DNA of 64,000 nucleotides from Flavobacteriaceae bacterium (GTDB lineage Bacteria; Bacteroidota; Bacteroidia; Flavobacteriales; Flavobacteriaceae): NCBI GenBank assembly GCA_947463515.1, contig CANHRI010000005.1, positions 1 to 64,000 of the forward strand, read 5' to 3'. Shown piece by piece: positions 32,872 to 42,559 of this stretch (position 1 is its first letter; each line of letters starts with the position of its first letter). The notes under the pieces were generated by a model. It saw only the letters and a program-made list of their open reading frames with translations, ran no database searches and was not told where the DNA came from. The position numbers and the translations under genes were made by a program.

Positions 32872-34071
32872 TTATTCCATGAGGCGTTTAATCTTGGGCA
32901 AATCTTGGTTAGGTAATCCTGAACGTTCAAATTCTCGAATATCATTAAGGACCTTAACTTTCCATGGGGTTCCGTCGGGAAGATTTTGCATTACATATTT
33001 TTTATACAATGCTTTGGCTTCTGGGACTCTATCGGTAAACAAATACACATGAGCTTGTGCCAATTGTAAGCGCAAATCGGTTGAGGACAAAGAGGCCGCT
33101 TGCTCCATTAAGGTCGCCGCTTTGGTCATTTGCTTGGTGCGGAGATAACAATAGGACAAGCCTGCATACAATAGTGGGTCTTGCGTACCTGATTGTAACG
33201 CGGATTCAAATTGCTCTATCCCTTCCTTGGTTTTCCCTTTTAAAAATAAACGAAGGGCTTGGTCGTGAATTTTTTGGGCATACTTGGCTTCCAATCCCAG
33301 TTGCTTTAATACCACTTTTTCCGATTTCTCGAGTAATAACTCGCGTTCTTCAGGTCGCAATTGACTGTAGGTCTCAAAATTCATTTGCTCCATAACCTGT
33401 TGTAACAAGGCTACGGAGAACGTTTCTTTTTGTAAGAGATAAAACGTGATAGGAAGTTTAACTGCAGTTTTGAGAAAGGTATCTCTACGACTAGCATTCC
33501 ATCCTGTAGCTGCTTGTGCATCAATCCACGGTACCACTTCAAGAACAATTTTTTGGTTCATTAACCAATTATCGCTCTGAAACACAAACCAAAGCATTCC
33601 GGGTGTATCTTTCATACATCCGTGAGCCGCCGACAACAATCGGGCTTCTTTGTTCATTGGATTGGGTTGGGTGTAACAAGCCTGGGTTGGTTTACCTGAA
33701 GTGAGGTACGATTTTGCGGCTTTTTCATCCAAAAAAACGGCAAACGTGGCTTTGTCATTTCCACTGACCGTAGAAGCGAGAAACACAGCCCCAGCGGTAC
33801 CCTGAGAAATCCCAGTAGGATCGGGAATGGCTTTTAAAACGGAAACCAAACTCGAAGCTAACTTTTGATTATCATCCATCAGTGTGATGCGATACACGAT
33901 CTCGGTTGTACCTTCGGGAAAGGCATTGGTTTTAATCATCTTTCGTTCGCCCGCGCGCACCTCAATCGTTTCCGACGTGGTTCGCATAGTATCCCAATAT
34001 CCTTTCGTCTTTTGGGCCCAAACGGGAGAGACAAAAAGCGTCAATACAACAAGTAAACTTCGAATATACAT
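32872..34071 (-). CDS. Exported TPR-repeat protein
   Basis: 399 residues from ATG 34071 (MYIRSLLVVLTLFVSPVWAQ, signal peptide). The N-terminal 200 residues (ETIEVRAGERKMIKTNAFPEGTTEIVYRI) are an unassigned domain with strand character. The C-terminal part (about 275-370) has TPR repeats (ALRLFLKGKTKEGIEQFESAL, DPLLYAGLSYCYLRTKQMTKAATLMEQA). It probably assembles with other periplasmic proteins. It sits between menC and a metallo-hydrolase gene, with no evident link to menaquinone chemistry. Confidence 0.8.
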   Translation of the reverse strand: MYIRSLLVVLTLFVSPVWAQKTKGYWDTMRTTSETIEVRAGERKMIKTNAFPEGTTEIVYRITLMDDNQKLASSLVSVLKAIPDPTGISQGTAGAVFLASTVSGNDKATFAVFLDEKAAKSYLTSGKPTQACYTQPNPMNKEARLLSAAHGCMKDTPGMLWFVFQSDNWLMNQKIVLEVVPWIDAQAATGWNASRRDTFLKTAVKLPITFYLLQKETFSVALLQQVMEQMNFETYSQLRPEERELLLEKSEKVVLKQLGLEAKYAQKIHDQALRLFLKGKTKEGIEQFESALQSGTQDPLLYAGLSYCYLRTKQMTKAATLMEQAASLSSTDLRLQLAQAHVYLFTDRVPEAKALYKKYVMQNLPDGTPWKVKVLNDIREFERSGLPNQDLPKIKRLME

Positions 34072-34110
34072 GCTAAAATATTTTACAAACTTATCATCCA
34101 AAATCATGCC

Positions 34111-34785
34111 TTAGTCCGAAAGGGATGCACCGATCGTCAATAAGGTTAGTGTTTTTCCCGCATCCGCAAATGCCTTTTTGGCCGCTTCATGATCGATTTC
34201 AATATAGCCGAAAGTGTCGTAATGATAGCCTAATACCTGAGAACACTGCACGAAATCGGCTGCAATTACAGCATCATGTACATCCATAGTAAAATTATCA
34301 CCTATGGGTAGAACAGCTAAATCCAAAGCGGTACGCATCGGTATTAATTTCATATCAAAGGTCAAAGCCGTGTCTCCCGCGATGTAGATGTTTTTTTCAC
34401 CTTCTAATACAAAGCCTCCAGGTTGTCCGCCGTAACTTCCATCGGGGAACGAACTCGTATGAATAGCATTGACATAGCGTAAAGTACCGAAATCGAAACG
34501 CCAACTGCCTCCATGATTCATCGGATGGTAGGAAAATCCTTTAGCCCCGTAATGTGAGGCAATTTCATAATTGGAGATAATCGTGGCTCCAGTGTTTTTT
34601 GCAATGGCCTCGGCATCCAAAATATGGTCTTGGTGCGCATGAGTCAATAAAATATAATCGGCTTTGAGTTGCATAATATCAATATGCGCCGCGTTGGGAT
34701 TCCCTGTGATAAAAGGATCAAACAATAGCGTTTTCCCCTGCGTTGCAATTGAAATACAAGCGTGTCCGTAAAATGTAATTTCCAT
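34111..34785 (-). CDS. Metal-dependent hydrolase, UPF0173 / metallo-beta-lactamase fold
   Basis: 224 residues. MEITFYGHACISIATQGKTLLFDPFI and the metal motif THAHQDHILDA are diagnostic; further ligands are in GDTALTFDM and the GYHYDTFGYIEID segment. Hydrolase of unknown substrate, often encoded near men genes in this group. A TGTGTGTGT run lies between it and menA. Confidence 0.9.
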   Translation of the reverse strand: MEITFYGHACISIATQGKTLLFDPFITGNPNAAHIDIMQLKADYILLTHAHQDHILDAEAIAKNTGATIISNYEIASHYGAKGFSYHPMNHGGSWRFDFGTLRYVNAIHTSSFPDGSYGGQPGGFVLEGEKNIYIAGDTALTFDMKLIPMRTALDLAVLPIGDNFTMDVHDAVIAADFVQCSQVLGYHYDTFGYIEIDHEAAKKAFADAGKTLTLLTIGASLSD

Positions 34786-34806
34786 AATGTGTGTGTGTGT
34801 TTTGTT

Positions 34807-35772
34807 TTATTCAAATAATGTTGAAAGCAAGTACAAGGTTTCGTCGGAGAAAAAGAAAATAAGTTGCAACGCCATGACGACACTGATAAAAAAGGTACTT
34901 AGAGCTACTTTTTTCAACTCTGGATCCAACAAACGAGGTTCGGTGTTTTGACGAACGCGTTTTAAATGAAAAATAAGAGGCAAATAAAACACCACAAAGA
35001 AATAATTGTCAATATTAAAGTGGTGGGGATTAACATCATATTGCCTATCAAACCAATACGCAAATGCTAAAAACAACACCATAGCAGAAACAATTAAAAA
35101 CTGATGGTATTTTTTACCCCATGTACCGCCGTTTTTAACAATCAATGTGTTTTTTCCCACTTTACGATCGGAGGCTTCATCGCGCATGTTATTCAAATTT
35201 AACACCGCCACACTTAAAAATCCAATCGCTGTTGCCGGTAAAAATAAAACAGGGTCCAATTCTTTCAATATCATAAAGGAAATACCCACCGTACTGACCC
35301 ATCCGAAGAATACAAAAACAAATATATCACCCAAACCGCGGTATCCGTAAGGATTTTTACCAACGGTATAACGAATGGCAGAGGCTATAGCTAATATTCC
35401 GAGGACAAAGAAGATAAGGGAATACAAAAAATTCTGGACACCAAAGGCTTTGTAAATCAATAGAATGGCCGAAACTAAAGTCAGAAAAGCCGTGACAAAA
35501 ATAGCGTAACGCATTGCGCCTGGTGTAATTGCTCCGCTTTGGATCGCGCGTTGCGGCCCCACTCGGTCTTCATTATCAGTCCCTTTTACCCCATCGCCAT
35601 AGTCATTGGCAAAATTGGATAAAACCTGAAGTCCCACTGTGGTCGTGAGGGCCAAAATGACAATTTTCCAGTTAAATCGGGACTGGGACATCGCAAAAAA
35701 ACTTCCGACTAAAATACCCGAAATTGAAAGTGGTAAAGTGCGAACCCGTGCGGCTTCAATCCATTGTTTCAT
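34807..35772 (-). CDS. menA: 1,4-dihydroxy-2-naphthoate polyprenyltransferase
   Basis: 321 residues, 8-9 membrane helices. Asp-rich motif NFANDYGDGVKGTDNEDRVG and second motif NNMRDEASDRKVGKNTL are those of UbiA-family MenA. It attaches the isoprenoid chain to DHNA, giving demethylmenaquinone. Ends 15 bases after the PH-domain gene. Confidence 0.94.
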   Translation of the reverse strand: MKQWIEAARVRTLPLSISGILVGSFFAMSQSRFNWKIVILALTTTVGLQVLSNFANDYGDGVKGTDNEDRVGPQRAIQSGAITPGAMRYAIFVTAFLTLVSAILLIYKAFGVQNFLYSLIFFVLGILAIASAIRYTVGKNPYGYRGLGDIFVFVFFGWVSTVGISFMILKELDPVLFLPATAIGFLSVAVLNLNNMRDEASDRKVGKNTLIVKNGGTWGKKYHQFLIVSAMVLFLAFAYWFDRQYDVNPHHFNIDNYFFVVFYLPLIFHLKRVRQNTEPRLLDPELKKVALSTFFISVVMALQLIFFFSDETLYLLSTLFE

Positions 35773-35787
35773 AAACCCATGCTTTAA

Positions 35788-37290
35788 TTACATCCAATTG
35801 TGATTTTGGCTTTCTAAACCGTAGAGCCAACGATTGACATAATGTTTTAACGTGTCAAAGTTAGCTAAATAAAAACTGATATTTCCCGCAGCAGTATGCA
35901 AAGTTACCGACCCAATATTCAAATTTTTATGCCAAAACAACTGTGAGGTAGTAATCGCCTGAATTTTGTCGGTTTCTAGAATGTCAACTGCAATATCCCA
36001 TGCTCCCGAGCGACGATGAATGTACTGATCGCTCACATAAAACGTATAATTTTTATATGAAAAATAATGGTACACCGATAGTAAAATAGTATAGACTGCC
36101 AACACCCCAAAAAACAAACGGTTTGAAACCTCTTCAAAATAGGGTTTGAAACAAATAGCTACCACAACGGGAAGAAATACAGTGAGAAACAGATTAAAAA
36201 CCAAACGTCGCCAGTTGGCTTTCATCACTAAGCCCATAGGCGGTTGATGTCCGTAGATCAACTCCAAAATCGCTTCTTTTTCACGGGCATTGCAGCCTGG
36301 GACTTCAATACGGTCTTTTTGTTGATTTTTTTCATCGCTAATGGCTTGACGAATTTTCATTTCAAGCACATTCAACTTTTTTTGAAAAAAATTTTGAGAA
36401 ATGACTACCGATTGCACACGTGAGGGACGCAACACCGTATTTTTTGTATTGATCAAACCAAATGAAAGCAACAAAGAACCCTGCTGCTGTTGCATGGTAT
36501 AGTTAAAATAGCGAAGTACCGTTCGCCCTAGATTAATCAAAAAGACAATGGTAAAAAGACTTGCAATTCCGAGCACTATCGAATAGATTACCGATTGATA
36601 TAGCCAATCTTGTTCCGCTATTTTCTCCTCAAGCCAAGCTTCTTCTCCAATTTCGTGTAATTTTCCCCAAATGGAAAAAAAGAAGGTTAGAATCAAACCC
36701 ACACTTTTGATATAGTTGGAGGTAATTCCAATTTTAATCAGACTGATAAAATGAATTTTGAGAAAGGGTTTTGGGGCTATTATTTCAGGTTGTTCTTCAA
36801 GCGTTGCTTCTGGAGTTGTGGCCATTTGATTTTCAATCAATGCTTTTTTTAAGGCCAACGCCACAGCACGAGAAACGGCTTTGATTTGGGCTTCATGACG
36901 ATCGGCACCTGCCGTGTCCACTTGAATTCCATACACGCCAATCAACCGTTGTAATAAATTTTGCGTAAGATTAACTTGCTGAATTTTTGATAGTTGAATT
37001 ACGGTTTTTGTTTTTGTCAAAATACCATCAAACACGATAAACTCACCTAAGTCGCGATCAATATGAAAGGTAAAATGGGTAAAACGCAAATAGGCAATGC
37101 AGGCCACCAACAAAAAGGTACCCATCAAAAGCATAAACAAAATAAAGGCACTGATGGTTCCTCCCTTTAATACAATGATTAAAATGATCGGCGCTATGGC
37201 ACGTAAAATTTTTTGCAATGAATCGAGAAAAAGAAGGAGCACCCCTACTTTGGATTGCTGTTGGGGTTCTTGAAACTGAAAGTCCATCAA
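35788..37290 (-). CDS. PH-domain membrane protein, YdbT-like
   Basis: 500 residues. Paired N-terminal membrane helices, then three bacterial PH (bPH2/DUF304) modules: near 80-150 (LGEFIVFDGILTKTKTVIQLSKIQQVNLTQNLL), near 270-340 (LLLSFGLINTKNTVLRPSRVQSVVISQNFF) and near 420-490 (IHRRSGAWDIAVDILETDKIQAITTSQ). Each begins after a membrane pair. Its start overlaps the stop of the YdbS-like gene by 4 bases. The pair is known widely but has no settled function. Confidence 0.88.
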   Translation of the reverse strand: MMDFQFQEPQQQSKVGVLLLFLDSLQKILRAIAPIILIIVLKGGTISAFILFMLLMGTFLLVACIAYLRFTHFTFHIDRDLGEFIVFDGILTKTKTVIQLSKIQQVNLTQNLLQRLIGVYGIQVDTAGADRHEAQIKAVSRAVALALKKALIENQMATTPEATLEEQPEIIAPKPFLKIHFISLIKIGITSNYIKSVGLILTFFFSIWGKLHEIGEEAWLEEKIAEQDWLYQSVIYSIVLGIASLFTIVFLINLGRTVLRYFNYTMQQQQGSLLLSFGLINTKNTVLRPSRVQSVVISQNFFQKKLNVLEMKIRQAISDEKNQQKDRIEVPGCNAREKEAILELIYGHQPPMGLVMKANWRRLVFNLFLTVFLPVVVAICFKPYFEEVSNRLFFGVLAVYTILLSVYHYFSYKNYTFYVSDQYIHRRSGAWDIAVDILETDKIQAITTSQLFWHKNLNIGSVTLHTAAGNISFYLANFDTLKHYVNRWLYGLESQNHNWM

Positions 37291-37802
37291 AGTTCTTTTT
37301 GAATTTTACCCATCAACAATTGCTTAATCCGTTCGGCATCTTCTTTCAAAATTCCTGGAATCTTGATATCGCCACCATGCACGCCGGCAGTGTAAATTTC
37401 AACTTGTGCCAACCCAAAATTTCGAGACAAAAACCCTTCGTGTAAGGCCACGTGTTGCACGCGGTTGTAGGGAATGATTTTGGTGTTGGTCGAAATAATT
37501 CCGTATTGAAAAAGTACATCATGTTCACGAAAGGCATACGCTTTTTTTCGAAAACTGAAATACATCATTACCGCAATCAATCCGATGCATACCAAGCTCC
37601 CACCCCAAAAAACAAGCGCTTCAATCGATGAAAAATCATCGGCTTTTGCATAGACAAAACAAGCCACGAGCATGAGTGCCAAATCAAACCCCAAGGCTTG
37701 TAGCGCAACCACTTTTACATACGTAGCGTGTAAGGGATGTAAAGGAACGTGCTCAAATTGTGGAAGCTGTTCAAGAGACAAAGGTTCATTGGTAAATTCC
37801 AT
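37287..37802 (-). CDS. PH-domain membrane protein, YdbS-like
   Basis: 171 residues from ATG 37802 (MEFTNEPLSLEQLPQFEHVPLHP). Two membrane helices (about 32-80), then a single bPH2 module (FREHDVLFQYGIISTNTKIIPYNRVQHVALHEGFLSRNFG, ending AGVHGGDIKIPGI). Partner of the YdbT-like protein, with coupled translation. Confidence 0.88.
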   Translation of the reverse strand: MEFTNEPLSLEQLPQFEHVPLHPLHATYVKVVALQALGFDLALMLVACFVYAKADDFSSIEALVFWGGSLVCIGLIAVMMYFSFRKKAYAFREHDVLFQYGIISTNTKIIPYNRVQHVALHEGFLSRNFGLAQVEIYTAGVHGGDIKIPGILKEDAERIKQLLMGKIQKEL

Positions 37803-37812
37803 ACAACATATT

Positions 37813-38418
37813 TTATAATCGATATCCCAATCCAAAAGTTAACAAATGACCGTTTACATTATTTTCAATCGGCAAATAAGTGTACCCCATACGCAACTGT
37901 GCTTGGGAAAAGAGTTGCCATTCCCAGCCCACTTGTAAGGTCAATGGACGGTAATTCTCGGATACTTTAAAGGTAGAACCCGGCGTAAACACGGGATCAA
38001 ACGGATCGTTCAATTGCAAACTGGAACGGGGAATTTCGGACTTGATTTGAAAAAGTGCGATGCCAATATGGGCATACGGGCGAAACCTAGCACTCAGTTT
38101 AAACGATGCCCCAATGGTTGGATTCAACATCACCATATCGTTAACGTCCCATCGTGTAAAGGTTCGATTGGCATCACGACCGGAAAAAAAATTGAGGTCT
38201 ATCGCCGCACGAAAATCAACCCCAGGTGTTTGTGCAAAAACGTAGGACACATCTAGTCCCATAATGCCGTTGTAGCTTGCACTGAACACATTTTCATTGC
38301 GAATATTTCCCACATAATGTAGCCCAACGCGCCACGGTTTTTCAATGGTTTTTATTTCCTCTTGGGCATGTAAAACGCCAACAATCAGTAGCAAAATATA
38401 CTTTAAATAACGAGTCAT
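37813..38418 (-). CDS. Outer-membrane beta-barrel protein, 201 residues
   Basis: Signal peptide MTRYLKYILLLIVGVLHAQ. The rest alternates amphipathic strands (WRVGLHYVGNIRNENVFSASYNGIMGLDVSYVF; YAHIGIALFQIKSEI) and ends HLLTFGLGYRL, an outer-membrane C-terminal signature. Probably an eight-stranded barrel. Function unknown. It is in the menB-to-menC gene run with 10-12 base gaps. Confidence 0.8.
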   Translation of the reverse strand: MTRYLKYILLLIVGVLHAQEEIKTIEKPWRVGLHYVGNIRNENVFSASYNGIMGLDVSYVFAQTPGVDFRAAIDLNFFSGRDANRTFTRWDVNDMVMLNPTIGASFKLSARFRPYAHIGIALFQIKSEIPRSSLQLNDPFDPVFTPGSTFKVSENYRPLTLQVGWEWQLFSQAQLRMGYTYLPIENNVNGHLLTFGLGYRL

Positions 38419-38430
38419 AATAGTTTGATT

Positions 38431-39270
38431 TTAAGGCAACCATTTTTTTTCAAAATTCGGCTTTCTCTTTTCTAAAAAAGCATCTCTACCCTCTTTGGCT
38501 TCGTCGGTCATGTAGGCCAAACGGGTAGCTTCTCCGGCAAAAACTTGTTGTCCAACCATGCCATCGTCGGTAAGATTCATGGCAAATTTTAGCATTTTGA
38601 TGGCCGTTGGTGATTTGGCCAAAATTTCTTGTGCCCATTCATAAGCCGTTTGTTCCAACTCCTCATGTGGGACAACAGCATTGACCATTCCCATCTCAAA
38701 AGCTTCTTGCGCTGAGTAATTCCGACCCAAGAAAAAGATTTCTCGCGCTTTCTTTTGGCCTACCATTTTAGCGAGATACGCCGAACCATATCCGCCGTCA
38801 AAACTGGTCACATCGGCATCGGTTTGTTTAAAAATCGCGTGTTCTATACTGGCCAAAGTCATATCACATACCACATGCAAACTGTGTCCGCCCCCCACGG
38901 CCCATCCGGGAACAACGGCGATAACAACTTTTGGCATAAAACGAATTAAACGCTGTACATCTAATATGTTCAACCGATGGTACCCATCATCCCCTACATA
39001 GCCTTGATGGCCGCGCGACTTTTGATCTCCACCCGAACAAAACGACCAAATTCCGTCTTTGGTTGAAGGTCCTTCTGCCGACAAAAGCACAACACCAATC
39101 GATGTGTCTTCTTGGGCATCATGAAACGCTTCCAATAATTCTGCAGTGGTTTTTGGGCGAAAAGCGTTGCGAATGTTTGGACGATTGAAAGCAATTCGGG
39201 CAACTCCATTGTATTTTTTATACGTAATATCTTCAAATTCACGTACCGTTTTCCATGCGATGGCACTCAT
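38431..39270 (-). CDS. menB: 1,4-dihydroxy-2-naphthoyl-CoA synthase
   Basis: 279 residues, crotonase fold. IRNAFRPKTTAELLEAFHDAQED, WSFCSGGDQKSRG (oxyanion hole), AVVPGWAVGGGHSLHVVCDMTLAS and DVTSFDGGYGSAYLAKMVGQKKAREIFFLGR are MenB-specific blocks. It cyclises o-succinylbenzoyl-CoA to DHNA-CoA. First gene of the minus-strand run that ends with menC. Confidence 0.96.
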   Translation of the reverse strand: MSAIAWKTVREFEDITYKKYNGVARIAFNRPNIRNAFRPKTTAELLEAFHDAQEDTSIGVVLLSAEGPSTKDGIWSFCSGGDQKSRGHQGYVGDDGYHRLNILDVQRLIRFMPKVVIAVVPGWAVGGGHSLHVVCDMTLASIEHAIFKQTDADVTSFDGGYGSAYLAKMVGQKKAREIFFLGRNYSAQEAFEMGMVNAVVPHEELEQTAYEWAQEILAKSPTAIKMLKFAMNLTDDGMVGQQVFAGEATRLAYMTDEAKEGRDAFLEKRKPNFEKKWLP

Positions 39271-39442
39271 AAGTCTTCTATATTTTTAATTATTTTTTTA
39301 ATTATCAAAGCGTAAAAATACATTTATTCTTGAGAAAAGTTACCTAAATCAAATCCTAAATTTGGTTAAAATCACTGAAGAAAAACCGAACAAATACAAC
39401 GATTTTTTTAACCCTTTTTCGCTTTCCAATACAGGATTTCTT

Positions 39443-39450
39443 TATTTTTG
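39443..39450 (+). promoter_or_regulatory. -7 box for the small PH-like gene
   Basis: TATTTTTG, 36 bases before the ATG at 39487, with a TTTC stretch about 17 bases upstream. Confidence 0.45.
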
Positions 39451-39486
39451 TAAGGTAAAAAGCCCTAAACCCTAAAGTTACATCGT

Positions 39487-39912
39487 ATGACCCGTTTTTT
39501 TTCTACCAAAAACGCTTTCACCACTACCCTACTATGGTTGTTGGTGGTTTCTATGCTAGGACTTCTATATTTGGCTTACCGTGAAGGAGAAACACCTTTC
39601 ATTGCAGTCCTTGTTATTGGATTGACGATTGGTTTTATCATATGGGTATTGTTGGATACACGTTATGTGCTGCGACAAAACTTTTTGTTTTACCGTTCGG
39701 GGCCTATACGTGGACGGATTCCTGTGGGTACAATTAAATCCATCAAAAAACACAAAGGATTGTTTGTTCCCGTGACATTGAAACCTGCATTAGACATTAA
39801 AGGTTTCATTATTACGTACAATCAATTTGATGATATTTTTGTGTCGCCACAACACGCTGATGCCTTTCTACAAGAACTGAAAAAAATCAATCCAACAATA
39901 GAAATATTGTAG
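39487..39912 (+). CDS. Small membrane protein with PH-like domain
   Basis: 141 residues. Two membrane helices (about 12-30 and 37-55) followed by a PH-like module (DTRYVLRQNFLFYRSGPIRGRIPVGTIKSIKKHKG ... ITYNQFDDIFVSPQHADAFLQELKKINP). It is a third PH-type protein in the men region, transcribed opposite to the others. Function unknown. Confidence 0.8.
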   Translation: MTRFFSTKNAFTTTLLWLLVVSMLGLLYLAYREGETPFIAVLVIGLTIGFIIWVLLDTRYVLRQNFLFYRSGPIRGRIPVGTIKSIKKHKGLFVPVTLKPALDIKGFIITYNQFDDIFVSPQHADAFLQELKKINPTIEIL

Positions 39913-39971
39913 TTTTAGGTTTCATAAAGCTACGTTCAAAAGTGCAGAACGTATCACTGATTCATACTATT

Positions 39972-40799
39972 TTACTTTAAAAAAATCCCTTGCTCCTCAA
40001 TGGAAATACGGCGGTCTTTATAGAGTTGACCAATGGCTTTCTTGAAGGTTTTCTTGCTCATTTTCAACACGGTTTTGATATCCTCAGGATGCGAATTGTC
40101 ATGCAATCCCAAAAAGCCACGATTTGCATGAAGTTCGGCAAGAATTTTTTGCACCGCGGCTTCAATTAACGACTCACCCATCGGTTGAAAAACAATATCT
40201 ACTTTCCCGTCAGAACGTACTTGTTTCACATAGGCCGTATACGTTTTTCCAAAGCGTAGTGTTTCATCAAAAACCTGATTTTGAAAAGCCAACCCTCGGT
40301 ATTGATGCTCGATAATCACATTGACACCGGCATCCGAAAAATGGGTAATCATCACACTCACTTTTTGTCCCGGTTCTAAAGGAACATCGGTTTCTTTTAC
40401 AAAACGATGAATGCGACTCGAAGCTACCAATCGATTGGTTTTTTCATCCAAAAAAACATACACCAAATACCTTTTCCCTGTTTCCATCGGTTGAGCTTGT
40501 TCACGAAACGGAACGAACAAATCTTTTTCCAATCCCCAATCCAAAAACGCTCCGTAGGCATTTATATAATTTACCTTCAAATGGGCAAATTGGTCCACCT
40601 GCACATACGGCTTAAGCGTGGTCGCCACGGGACGTTCCATGTGGTCCAAATAGACAAATACTTCAAGCGCTTCACCCACGGCATACACCTTGGGTTGATA
40701 CTTTTTGGGTAATAATACGTCTGAAGTGCCGTCCGATAAAAATAAGCCAACTGTGGTTTCGCGGGCAATGGTCAATAGATTGGTCTTTCCGATTTGCAT
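39972..40799 (-). CDS. cvfB: S1-like RNA-binding protein, CvfB family
   Basis: 275 residues. Consecutive S1/OB modules (MQIGKTNLLTIARETTVGLFLSDG; YINAYGAFLDWGLEKDLFVPFREQ; GLAFQNQVFDETLRFGKTYTAYVKQVRSDGKVDIVFQP) end in a winged-helix part (GFLGLHDNSHPEDIKTVLKMSKKTFKKAIGQLYKDRRISIE). This is the CvfB layout, an RNA-binding regulator of virulence genes in Staphylococcus. 18 bases after menD. Confidence 0.9.
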   Translation of the reverse strand: MQIGKTNLLTIARETTVGLFLSDGTSDVLLPKKYQPKVYAVGEALEVFVYLDHMERPVATTLKPYVQVDQFAHLKVNYINAYGAFLDWGLEKDLFVPFREQAQPMETGKRYLVYVFLDEKTNRLVASSRIHRFVKETDVPLEPGQKVSVMITHFSDAGVNVIIEHQYRGLAFQNQVFDETLRFGKTYTAYVKQVRSDGKVDIVFQPMGESLIEAAVQKILAELHANRGFLGLHDNSHPEDIKTVLKMSKKTFKKAIGQLYKDRRISIEEQGIFLK

Positions 40800-40817
40800 G
40801 AGGTGTGGTTTTTATTT

Positions 40818-42476
40818 TTAAACCAAAGATTTAAAAAAGGTACGTAAATAATGATCGTTTTTTTGTGTTGGGGTAAATATTTCTAGTAATTGTGGCCGTT
40901 CGCGTTCCCCAAAAAGGGTCTCCAAAGCGGTCTCAAGTGTACTTTCGGAGGAAGCCGAATGATAATCCAATCCGTACATCGCTGCCAAATGTTGCGCTGT
41001 AAAACAATGAGATGTTTCAAAAAACGTAGTAAAAGTAGGCGTTTCTTCATGTCCAGGGAGAATTCTAAAGATACCCCCTCCTCCATTGTTGATGACAATT
41101 AGGGTAAACGTTTTGGGGATATACGCATTCCACAAGGCATTACTGTCGTATAAAAAGCTGATATCGCCCGTGATTAATGTTGTAGGTACCCCACTCGCAA
41201 CCGCAGCACCAATTGCCGTCGAGGTGCTTCCATCAATGCCACTAGTGCCTCGATTGCAAAAAACCTCAACACTAGCATCGGTAGAAAACAATTGTGCATA
41301 GCGGATGGCCGAGCTATTACTCACTTGCAAATGCGTGTGCGGTGGAATTTGGGGTAGTAGTTTTTCAAAAACTTTTAAATCACAAAAAGGGATGTTGGCA
41401 AGATACTCCGCTGCTTTTTGACGACGATGGTCGCGTAGGGTTAAAAAAGTATCCCGATACGAACTCCTTAGCGCTTGTGTTTGGGGTAAAAACATGCTTA
41501 ACCATTGGCTGGGAGTGATTTTAAAATGATGGGTCAAACATCCATACGTGTCATACGCCCGAAGCGGGTCTATGTGCCAATGTGCTTGAGGAGCATAATT
41601 TCGCAACAACGCTTTGATACGCTTGGACACCACCATTCCGCCAAAAGTGAGCAGAATATCGGGTTGAAAAGCCTCTTTTTCTGAAGATTCAAAAGGAGTA
41701 ATCAGGGTATCAATCGAATCAATACAATCGGGATGATGCAGGTTGGATGTGGTTTCGGTCATCACCAATACCGAAGGATCGCGCATTAACTGCTGCAACA
41801 ACTCGGTAGCGATGGAATGGGGCGTATGAACACCCACCAAAACCAATTTGCGTTGCGCCTTATTCCATTGCTCTATAAAAGGAACATACGACTCCAGCAC
41901 CTCAACTTCTTTGTTTTTTACAGGAGGCGAACTTATGGTTACGGTAAGCTCAGGAACCCTTTCGTACAAGGGCTCTTCAAAAGGAACATTCAAATGCACA
42001 GGACCTTTTTGTGTCATGGAGGCTTCTATAGCTTCATAAATCAGTCGATCGTTTTCCACTGAAGCCATTTCGGTCAAATTGGCATTAAAAACGGTATGCT
42101 GCGACAGGACATTTGTTTGACGAATAGTTTGCCCGTCACCGATATCAATTTTGGACGGGGGTCGATCGGCGGAAACGACTATTAGGGGAATCTGACTGTA
42201 AAAGGCTTCTGCTACAGCGGGATAGTAATTAAGTACGGCCGAACCCGAAGTACAAACGACGGCAACGGGTTTTTGCAATTGTTGCGCCAATCCAAGGGCA
42301 AAAAAAGCAGCCGATCGTTCATCTGCGATGCTGTAACAGGTAAAATAGGATTGCAATGTAAAACCGAGCGTGAGCGGTGCATTACGCGACCCCGGTGAAA
42401 TGACAATATGTTGAATCCCTTGCTGCCGGAATATTTCTATAACCGATTGTGCCAAAGGAATTTTAGGATAAACCAT
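40818..42476 (-). CDS. menD: SEPHCHC synthase
   Basis: 552 residues from ATG 42476 (MVYPKIPLAQSVIEIFRQQGI). Thiamine-diphosphate enzyme: HIVISPGSRNAPLTLGF, DERSAAFFALGLAQ with catalytic Glu region, SADRPP, CNRGTSGIDGSTSTAIGAA, and the ThDP/Mg motif ITGDISFLYDSNAL...IVINNGGGGIF. It joins isochorismate and 2-oxoglutarate in menaquinone synthesis. The usual neighbour menF is not present upstream. Confidence 0.95.
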   Translation of the reverse strand: MVYPKIPLAQSVIEIFRQQGIQHIVISPGSRNAPLTLGFTLQSYFTCYSIADERSAAFFALGLAQQLQKPVAVVCTSGSAVLNYYPAVAEAFYSQIPLIVVSADRPPSKIDIGDGQTIRQTNVLSQHTVFNANLTEMASVENDRLIYEAIEASMTQKGPVHLNVPFEEPLYERVPELTVTISSPPVKNKEVEVLESYVPFIEQWNKAQRKLVLVGVHTPHSIATELLQQLMRDPSVLVMTETTSNLHHPDCIDSIDTLITPFESSEKEAFQPDILLTFGGMVVSKRIKALLRNYAPQAHWHIDPLRAYDTYGCLTHHFKITPSQWLSMFLPQTQALRSSYRDTFLTLRDHRRQKAAEYLANIPFCDLKVFEKLLPQIPPHTHLQVSNSSAIRYAQLFSTDASVEVFCNRGTSGIDGSTSTAIGAAVASGVPTTLITGDISFLYDSNALWNAYIPKTFTLIVINNGGGGIFRILPGHEETPTFTTFFETSHCFTAQHLAAMYGLDYHSASSESTLETALETLFGERERPQLLEIFTPTQKNDHYLRTFFKSLV

Positions 42477-42559
42477 GGTAATTCGAAATGGAACACAAAG
42501 GTACAAAGGGTTTCAGGAATGGGAAACCTTTTTGAGAAAATTATAACGGACGTTTGTAT

